Positions 35,293 through 41,072 of a stretch of DNA of 41,072 bases are shown piece by piece. Source of the stretch: Helicobacteraceae bacterium (GTDB taxonomy: Bacteria > Campylobacterota > Campylobacteria > Campylobacterales > SZUA-545); contig JAISOU010000012.1 in NCBI GenBank assembly GCA_031275395.1, positions 1 to 41,072 of the forward strand. The letters are read 5' to 3'. Position 1 is the first letter of the stretch. The number at the start of each line of letters is the position of its first letter. The translations under genes and the position numbers were made by a program. The notes under the pieces were generated by a model, which did no database searches, was not told the origin of the DNA, and saw only the letters and a program-made list of their open reading frames with translations.

Positions 35293-36713
35293 TTCTCTTC
35301 GCCTATTAACGCGATATTTGGTTCGTCTTTAAAGCGTCGCAATAACTCTAGCGTTATAGCGCTCCTGATATTAAGTATATCTCTATACGGCGCGATATAC
35401 CACAGATACATTCTAATCGCCCTGCCGTCCTCTTGGAGCATAAATTGTATCTTTGGACGCATTTTTTTACCGCGCATTGTATAGCGATTGCGCAATCTGT
35501 CGTATTGTAATCTTGCCATCTCGATATAACGCCCCGTTAAAGCCAATACAGACTCCTCTGTGATCGCTCTAATTTTTTCAAAATCGCTTTTAATTTCAAA
35601 AGGTATCTCTATAAGATCGTATAACGTTTTCATCGTATCGTGCGTGTAGTTATAAACCGCTTTTGTAAATAAAAAATTATTAGGGATAAAGATTACGCGC
35701 CCCGCTCTTTTGATCTCTATCGCGTTATTATGCGTGATATTTTCATAGAGCGTTAAAGACATAGGCGAAATGCCGATCACGTCGCCGATCACAGGTTGCG
35801 AATCGTAGATTAAAATACGATCGCCAACCGCGATCGCTCCGCCGAAAACAAGCCTTATCCACGCGACAAAGTTCAATACGGCTTCTTTAAGCACGATCGT
35901 AAGACCAGCCGCCACAAATCCTACAAAGGTTAGCGCGTAAAGAAGATTATCTATATAGTTAAAAATCAAAAACAGCGCCGTGATCACAGCCGCCGCCAAA
36001 TTAAGCGCTCTGATCCAAAACGCCGCGCTTTCCGCGTCGCTTCCATAACGTCGTATCGCTCTAGGCGCAAACCATAAGGCGAGTATAATGATAAACGCTA
36101 CGACGATCGTCGCTAAAATCCTCGTTAGATCCTGCTCTTTGTAGTTTTGCGCGCTCGATTCTATAAAACCGCCGATCGTTTCTAACGCGCGTTTTTTTTG
36201 CTCGATCAAAGCTCGCGCCATCTCAAAATATCGCTTGTCGGATTGTATGCGTTCTAAAAAAGCGCTATCGTCCTCTTTTTCGGCTTGCGACTCATATTCG
36301 TCTAAGTAGGCAATCGCCAAAATATACTCTTTTTCAAGCGATCTAAAATGCGCGTTTGAACGCTCAAGCTCTCTTTGATAGGTTTGCGTGATATAACTGA
36401 TCAAATTAAGTCGTATTTTTTCTACTTGCGGCATAGGAAAGTTAAGCAAGTCCGGAAAGTTTTTCGGCAGAGATTCATAAGAGATTAACTGGGCTTCTAA
36501 AAGAGCTAATTCGTCGTTTAATTCTCTTGCCCCTTTAAGCGAAGCGCGCGCGATTTTTTTATTTAGATCGTCGATTCGCGTTCTTAACGATTCGTATTCG
36601 ATATGGTTTTTATATGTGGCGATCCATATATTGCGATCGTTTAGATAGTCGTCCTTCAGAGCGCCAAACGAGTAGATCGCCAAAAACGCGAAAAAAATAA
36701 ACGCTCTAATCAT
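35289..36713 (-). CDS. MscS-family mechanosensitive channel with long periplasmic coiled coil
   Basis: A 474-residue protein with a signal peptide (residues 1-18). A mostly helical periplasmic region (about 20-190) has two coiled-coil stretches. Membrane helices lie near 195-215, 232-252 and 258-290, the last being the Gly/Ala-rich pore helix (GFVAAGLTIVLKEAVLNFVAW). The MscS beta domain follows (GDRILIYDSQPVIGDVIGIS...). It protects cells from hypo-osmotic shock. It overlaps both ligA and murI by four bases, in a coupled operon. Confidence 0.88.
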   Translation of the reverse strand: MIRAFIFFAFLAIYSFGALKDDYLNDRNIWIATYKNHIEYESLRTRIDDLNKKIARASLKGARELNDELALLEAQLISYESLPKNFPDLLNFPMPQVEKIRLNLISYITQTYQRELERSNAHFRSLEKEYILAIAYLDEYESQAEKEDDSAFLERIQSDKRYFEMARALIEQKKRALETIGGFIESSAQNYKEQDLTRILATIVVAFIIILALWFAPRAIRRYGSDAESAAFWIRALNLAAAVITALFLIFNYIDNLLYALTFVGFVAAGLTIVLKEAVLNFVAWIRLVFGGAIAVGDRILIYDSQPVIGDVIGISPMSLTLYENITHNNAIEIKRAGRVIFIPNNFLFTKAVYNYTHDTMKTLYDLIEIPFEIKSDFEKIRAITEESVLALTGRYIEMARLQYDRLRNRYTMRGKKMRPKIQFMLQEDGRAIRMYLWYIAPYRDILNIRSAITLELLRRFKDEPNIALIGEEK

Positions 36714-38674
36714 AATCCCAATTCCTCGTTAAACTCTTCCCAAAGCAAAATGGTCGCGCCAAACTCTTCGGCTTTTTGCAGTTTGCTCCCCGCGCTTTCG
36801 CCCGCTAATACAAAATCGGTTTTTTTAGAAACGCTCGCGCTTACTTTTGCGCCGCGCTCTTCTAGTTTTTCTTTAATCGTTTCTCGCGGGATCGGAAAAC
36901 TTCCCGTAATAACGACCGTTTTTTCGCTAAAACGCGAATCTTTGATTGTTTTAATCTTTGGCGACTGCGGCTTTATAACCGCTTTCAAAGCGTCGATCCG
37001 ATCGCGGTTAATATCTAAAAATTCCGCAAGCGACGCGCTCATCTCTACGCCAAAACCGTCGATCGCCGCATAGTCTTCAAAGGTTTTTATATCCCACTCT
37101 TCTCCAAAAACTTTCGCTAACTTTTTTGCCGCCGCCTCGCCGATATGTTCGATTCCAAGCGCGTGTATAAACCTCCATAATTCGCTTTTTTTGCTATTTT
37201 CGATCGCGTTTAATAAAAGCGAAACTCTGCGCTCTTTGAAACCTTCAAGATTAAGAAAACTATCTTCATTTATCGCGTAAATATCTTCGATCCTGCGAAT
37301 CTTTTGCGCCTTGTATAGCGCCAAAATAATCTCTTTTCCAAGCCCTTCGATATTCATCGATCGCTTTGAGGCAAAGTGGATCAAACAATTTAATATACGC
37401 GCTTCGCAATCGAGATTTTGACATCTTAAAATCGCTCCGTCTTCGAAAAGTTTTGCGCCGCACGAGGGGCAAACGGCAGGCTTTTCGATCGGCTTTTCGT
37501 TTCCGCTTCTAACGCTGGAAAATACCGACGTAACTTTTGGAATGACGTCGCCGCTTCTGATTAGCGCGATCGCGTCTCCTAAACGCAGATCGAGGCGCGT
37601 AATTTCATCAAAATTATGTAAAGTTACCCGTTCGATCGTCGCGCCTTCTATATTGACCGCTTCCACGCCGCCCACAGGCGTTAACGCGCCCGTTCGCCCT
37701 ACCTGCCAATCGACGCTTATTAACCTTGTTTTCTTTTCGATCGCCGGAAACTTATATGCCGCCGCCCAACGGGGGGCTTTGATCGTCCAACCAAGCCGAT
37801 CGCGTATAAATAGATCGTTAATTTTTATCGCCATTCCATCAAGCGCCATCTCTAAACTATTACGATTTTTTTGCATATCTTGATACGCCGCTTCTATCTC
37901 GCTTGCCGAGTTGCAAACGCATCGCATAGGTATCGGACGAAATCCAAAAGATTCTATTATCCTCATCTCCTCGAAGCCGCTCTTTACGCCCAACGCGCCG
38001 CGCCCAATCCCCCACGCGAGAAAAACAAGGTTGCGCTCGGCGACTATTTTTGGATCAAGTTGCCGCAGACTTCCGCTTGCCGCATTGCGCGGATTTGCAA
38101 AAGGCGTTTCGCCGTTTTCGGCGCGATCACGGTTGATCCGCTCAAACTCGCTCTTGTAGATCACGACCTCGCCGCGAATCTCAATTAGCTTTTTATGCTC
38201 GATCGAAAGCGGCGCGGTTCGGATCGCCTTTGCGTTGTTAAAGACGTTTTCGCCCTCGATACCGTTACCCCGCGTTACGGCGCGAACCAAAACGCCGCCG
38301 TCATAAACCAGCGAAAGGCTTGCGCCGTCAAACTTCGGTTCGCAAACGAAACTTAGATCGTCGGTTTCGGCGAGTTTTACGATTCGTTTAATCCAAGCGT
38401 TAAGTTCGCCGTTATCGAAAAGATCGTCTAGCGACCACATTCGCTCAAGGTGCGCCGCTTTTTCAAAGCCCTCCAAAAGCGCGTCGCCGACTCGCTGCGT
38501 GGGCGAAAATGGAGAAATCTCGTTTGGGCGCTCCGTTTCGTAGGCTAAAACTTCGCGGTAAAGCGCGTCGTAGTCGCTATCGGTCGCTTCGGGCGCGTCG
38601 AAAACGTAGTAGGCGCTAGCCCACCGCGCCAATGTTTTTACCGCCTCTTGGTAGGCTTCAGGCGACATTGGCAT
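36710..38674 (-). CDS. ligA: NAD-dependent DNA ligase
   Basis: A 654-residue, full-length bacterial ligase that seals nicks using NAD. The adenylation Lys is in EPKFDGASL (about 113). The OB domain, the four-Cys zinc finger (CPSCGAKL, CQNLDCEA), the helix-hairpin-helix region and the C-terminal BRCT domain (SEKTVVITGSFP, KTDFVLAGESAGSK) follow in order. It overlaps the Fur-type gene (17 bases) and the MscS gene (four bases). Confidence 0.96.
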   Translation of the reverse strand: MPMSPEAYQEAVKTLARWASAYYVFDAPEATDSDYDALYREVLAYETERPNEISPFSPTQRVGDALLEGFEKAAHLERMWSLDDLFDNGELNAWIKRIVKLAETDDLSFVCEPKFDGASLSLVYDGGVLVRAVTRGNGIEGENVFNNAKAIRTAPLSIEHKKLIEIRGEVVIYKSEFERINRDRAENGETPFANPRNAASGSLRQLDPKIVAERNLVFLAWGIGRGALGVKSGFEEMRIIESFGFRPIPMRCVCNSASEIEAAYQDMQKNRNSLEMALDGMAIKINDLFIRDRLGWTIKAPRWAAAYKFPAIEKKTRLISVDWQVGRTGALTPVGGVEAVNIEGATIERVTLHNFDEITRLDLRLGDAIALIRSGDVIPKVTSVFSSVRSGNEKPIEKPAVCPSCGAKLFEDGAILRCQNLDCEARILNCLIHFASKRSMNIEGLGKEIILALYKAQKIRRIEDIYAINEDSFLNLEGFKERRVSLLLNAIENSKKSELWRFIHALGIEHIGEAAAKKLAKVFGEEWDIKTFEDYAAIDGFGVEMSASLAEFLDINRDRIDALKAVIKPQSPKIKTIKDSRFSEKTVVITGSFPIPRETIKEKLEERGAKVSASVSKKTDFVLAGESAGSKLQKAEEFGATILLWEEFNEELGL

Positions 38675-39095
38675 TCTGCGTCTTGCTCCTCTTTTTTGCC
38701 GCGCAATTCGGACAAACGCCGTTAAAGATCAGATCGCCATCTTCGAGTTTCGCGCCGATTGGAACGTTTAACGCCCTTCTGATCGCCGCGTAATCGGCGC
38801 CTATGTCCAAAATCTCGCCGCACTTGCGGCAGATCAAATGCGCGTGCTCTTTTTGCGCCAGCTCAAAAACTTGGCGCTCCCCCGCGATCGCCAGCTCCCT
38901 AACAAGCCCGCGCTCCGTCAGCGTCGCGAGGTTGTTATAGACGGTCGAAAGAGAGAGCATTGGTTGCAAAACTTTAAGCGTCTGATAGATCGTTTCGATC
39001 GTCAGATGACCGCGCTTGGATAGCTCGCTCATCAGCATTAGCCTTTGCGGAGTAGCCTTTAGCCCGCATAGATTGAGTTTGGTTTTGTAATTCAC
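38658..39095 (-). CDS. Fur-family regulator, PerR-like
   Basis: A 145-residue protein. The winged helix (LKATPQRLMLMSELSKRGHLTIETIYQTL... STVYNNLATLTERGLV) binds DNA, and two CxxC pairs (CRKCGE, CPNCAA) form the structural zinc site. HAHLIC holds regulatory metal ligands. This pattern fits PerR or Fur. I start at GTG 39095 because a TATAAT on the minus strand at 39129-39124 would put the transcript start after the alternative TTG at 39146. It heads the operon with ligA. Peroxide or iron sensing cannot be decided from sequence. Confidence 0.85.
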   Translation of the reverse strand: MNYKTKLNLCGLKATPQRLMLMSELSKRGHLTIETIYQTLKVLQPMLSLSTVYNNLATLTERGLVRELAIAGERQVFELAQKEHAHLICRKCGEILDIGADYAAIRRALNVPIGAKLEDGDLIFNGVCPNCAAKKRSKTQNANVA

Positions 39096-39123
39096 GCTTT
39101 TGTTCCCCAAAAGGTTTTTCCCG

Positions 39124-39129
39124 ATTATA
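39124..39129 (-). promoter_or_regulatory. -10 box of the fur/perR-ligA operon
   Basis: A perfect TATAAT on the minus strand, 29 bases before the chosen GTG start. It lies within the extended open frame, which argues for the later start codon. Confidence 0.55.
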
Positions 39130-39264
39130 GCTAACGATTTATTCAAAATGTTCGCTTTGTAAGCTAGGCGGTAGAAATTACGCGTAAAAACAAAACGATC
39201 GGCGATAAAAGAACGGCAGCCGCTATATCCATAAAAGGCTTCTTTACTCGTTTAAGAACCCGTG

Positions 39265-39396
39265 TCAATTCGCTAAACGTCGTTTATTTTCAGGTTGCGT
39301 TAGCGCTTGGCGCTCTACGTCCGCTCCCGTCGTTAGCGCCGTTCCTAATTTATCGTCTTTTAATCTCGCATTTGCAAAAAATACCTCGCTTGGCAA
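39265..39396 (-). other. Coding-like fragment of unknown origin
   Basis: About 43 codons from a TTG read PSEVFFANARLKDDKLGTAL and continue to LTQPENKRRLAN, then TGA. The composition is like a real protein end, with no low-complexity bias, but there is no ATG or ribosome site and the frame closes 40 bases upstream. It may be the 3' end of a decayed gene. The rest of the 39147-39576 spacer shows nothing I can support. Confidence 0.3.
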
Positions 39397-39576
39397 ATTC
39401 GCATACAGGCAACAAATAATCTGCTCTAGTTATGGAAAAACCATCATACTTCGCGCAAAAATAGAAATAGCCCGATCAAAATTAAAGCGATAATCTTATT
39501 TAACGGTCGTTCAAAACGATCGATGAAAGTTCAAGTTTATTAGAGGTTTTAGAAAAGAATAAAGGTTTTTTGCGCA

Positions 39577-40251
39577 TCAAGGTTTCTTTTCAACGGAGTT
39601 AAGGAGTAGTTCATATTTTCGCATAAGTTCCTGATCATTACGATCTAAAAATGAAAGAAGCAAAAAGCGGTCGTCGTTTGATAAAAACAATAAAAACTTA
39701 GTTTCTCCTTCTTTACAATCAAGTTCTTTTCCTTCGATTTGCGCATACCTTTTAATAGCGACGTTTGCGAAATCGCATTCCGCAGGCGCGCTATCAGTCT
39801 TTTCTATAGCGTCGCTATTGACGATAATAGACGCTTTATTGTTAAAGTCGGGCATAATCGTATAAGCGCCGGCATCGCGTTTGTAGATAAACCATTCAGG
39901 AAAGGGGAGATTAACGGTGTATTGTTCTAGCTCTATCGTTTGTCCGTTTATAAGAGCTAAATAGGTTTTTTTAATAAAACATGGATATAATTGCGTTACG
40001 GTAAATAATGATATACAAAATACGCTAAATATGCAAACGACGATTTTAAATATTCGTTTAACTTTGCTATCCACTCCTACGTAAAGCGCTAGAAATAGAG
40101 ATAATAAAATTAGTGGATATAAAGATTTGGTTAATATACATATAAAAATAAGAGTAAAAAAGATTCCAGAAGAAATATGCTTGTTTCTAATTGCGTTAAT
40201 TATCTTAGATTTAATAGAGGCTTTATTTTCAGGGTTTATTTCTTGATCCAT
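39577..40251 (-). CDS. Membrane protein downstream of Rhs, candidate immunity protein
   Basis: A 224-residue protein. Two or three hydrophobic segments (about 25-60 and 65-90) anchor the N-terminus. The remaining 130 residues are soluble, with a PFPEWFIYKRD segment and two Cys. No family recognised. I use the ATG at 40251; a TTG three codons earlier has no ribosome site. It follows another small membrane protein by nine bases and an Rhs protein before that, the position of immunity genes in polymorphic toxin loci. It is AT-richer than the house-keeping genes. Confidence 0.55.
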   Translation of the reverse strand: MDQEINPENKASIKSKIINAIRNKHISSGIFFTLIFICILTKSLYPLILLSLFLALYVGVDSKVKRIFKIVVCIFSVFCISLFTVTQLYPCFIKKTYLALINGQTIELEQYTVNLPFPEWFIYKRDAGAYTIMPDFNNKASIIVNSDAIEKTDSAPAECDFANVAIKRYAQIEGKELDCKEGETKFLLFLSNDDRFLLLSFLDRNDQELMRKYELLLNSVEKKP

Positions 40252-40260
40252 TTGCTTCAA

Positions 40261-40575
40261 CTATTTTACGTTAGGTTCGCCCATTAAAATAACACGAAAA
40301 GTAGCTATCACGCCTAGACATAGTATTGCAATCATAAAAATTAAAAATACCGGATATGAAAGCCATTCGGTTGATTTTTTAGAACCAGAATAAAACACTT
40401 TCTCGCTAGTAAAAGGTATAAAAGATATAGACGCTATTGCAATTAACAAAGCGGCAAAAATAGCGTATAGGAGGTCGTCTGTTTCGGTCAATATGCCATT
40501 ATACATAATGATAGATAATACCACGCTATTATAAACGGCGAGGATAATTAAAAGTTTTCTAAGTTTATTTATCAT
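40261..40575 (-). CDS. Small membrane protein next to Rhs, likely immunity protein
   Basis: A 104-residue protein with three predicted membrane helices (about 7-25, 37-55, 74-95) and short loops. Its ATG overlaps the Rhs stop (AAATGA) and GGGG in the Rhs coding end serves as ribosome site, so it is made together with the toxin protein. Immunity proteins against membrane-acting effectors are often small membrane proteins like this. The role is inferred from position. Confidence 0.6.
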   Translation of the reverse strand: MINKLRKLLIILAVYNSVVLSIIMYNGILTETDDLLYAIFAALLIAIASISFIPFTSEKVFYSGSKKSTEWLSYPVFLIFMIAILCLGVIATFRVILMGEPNVK

Positions 40576-41072
40576 TTCCCCAACCCTTCCCTTGCTTTGT
40601 CCGTATCTCTAAGACGGTTACCTATTGGCGCTACCGATGGATTTCCGCCATTATCAACCGCCGTGCATGTTGCAGATACAATGCCATATCCAAGTCCGGC
40701 GATAGCCGCTATAACTGCGCCTCCCCATCCGCCCGTAGAAGCGCTAGCGCCAATAAGAGCGCCGCCAACCCCATATATCAATCCATTACCTAATGCATCT
40801 AGCAAAGAATCGCCATTAATAAGAGAGGCTACTGTTCCTACTAATAAACCTGTCAAAAATCCAACGCCAATACCTGCGAATATTGAAAACTCCCCAGTTG
40901 GATCCACATAATTGATCGGATCATTCCCAACATACCCGTAAAGATTAGAACTACCTCCGTTAAAGTCAATCGGGTCTTTGGCGGTCCAACGTCCTGTAAA
41001 TGGATCGTAATCTCTGTAACCAAATCTGATTAGGTTGGTATCCTTATCGTAAAGACCTCCCGCAAAGCCGAT
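40572..41072 (-). CDS. Rhs-family protein, C-terminal part with glycine-zipper tip (runs off the window)
   Basis: The frame is open to the window edge. It begins with the RHS-repeat core end ([25 protein letters not shown], then [21 protein letters not shown]), where the toxin tip normally starts. The tip is only about 105 residues. It is very rich in Gly, Ala and Ile with repeated GxxxG spacing ([41 protein letters not shown]), followed by a polar tail. No nuclease or deaminase motif is seen. The tip may insert into membranes as a pore or be a pretoxin domain whose toxin is lost. The N-terminal part is outside the window. Confidence 0.85.
   Translation of the reverse strand: MGFAGGLYDKDTNLIRFGYRDYDPFTGRWTAKDPIDFNGGSSNLYGYVGNDPINYVDPTGEFSIFAGIGVGFLTGLLVGTVASLINGDSLLDALGNGLIYGVGGALIGASASTGGWGGAVIAAIAGLGYGIVSATCTAVDNGGNPSVAPIGNRLRDTDKAREGLGK

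Noticed and set aside
1-41072. tRNA, rRNA or CRISPR array
   Set aside because: No cloverleaf-like conserved TΨC/anticodon pattern, rRNA core sequence or regularly spaced repeats were seen by eye.

Overview
The window looks like chromosomal DNA of a Campylobacterota (epsilonproteobacterial) organism, probably uncultured. The reasons are the fabD-pfs and pfs-ttcA-like gene order known from Campylobacter, the dense gene packing with many 4-base ATGA start/stop overlaps, and the house-keeping set (metE, psd, murI, ligA next to a Fur-family gene, exbB/exbD). Lipobox proteins and OmpP1-like porins mark it as Gram-negative. GATC-centred words such as GCGATCGC and CGATCG are strikingly common on both strands, in genes and between them. 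I see no rRNA, tRNA, CRISPR array or intact transposase.

Left part (1-4306): a 17-base C homopolymer lies just before a 1.26-kaa secreted protein that has fibrinogen/GON-like cysteine motifs but no normal start codon. It is followed by a 377-base spacer with a 32-bp perfect palindrome and a consensus sigma-70 promoter. 4307-7172: an autoregulation-ready MerR-type regulator translationally coupled to a VIT + von Willebrand A protein. 7367-10931 (minus): MarR regulator, macA (broken by a +1 frameshift) and macB. 11166-12498: a solitary cytosine-5 methylase with an overlapping Vsr repair nuclease.

Centre (12659-19839): two inverted, diverged copies of the MTA/SAH (aminodeoxyfutalosine) nucleosidase gene, one with fabD and one with a ttcA-like gene. 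They flank a HEAT-repeat protein and a P-loop ATPase of unknown role. Then come a lipoprotein, an OmpP1/FadL-like outer membrane protein and a 271-bp MITE-like element with 42-bp terminal inverted repeats. 19840-25700 (minus): metE, then a three-gene redox module (BFD-like protein, plant-type ferredoxin, soluble fumarate-reductase-type flavoprotein). A Sel1-like lipoprotein follows, with a degenerate second copy of its C-terminus directly downstream.

Right part (25680-41072): exbD/exbB and a Ste24-type M48 protease (minus). Then an ABC-F ATPase, psd, an acyltransferase remnant, an orphan dipeptide-type permease and a TIGR02757 protein (plus). A long minus-strand run of overlapping genes comes next: a GT39-like membrane protein, trpG/pabA, fxsA, murI, an MscS channel, ligA and a PerR/Fur-type regulator. 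The window ends inside an Rhs protein whose short C-terminal tip is a glycine-zipper membrane sequence. Two small membrane proteins follow it and are candidate immunity proteins.
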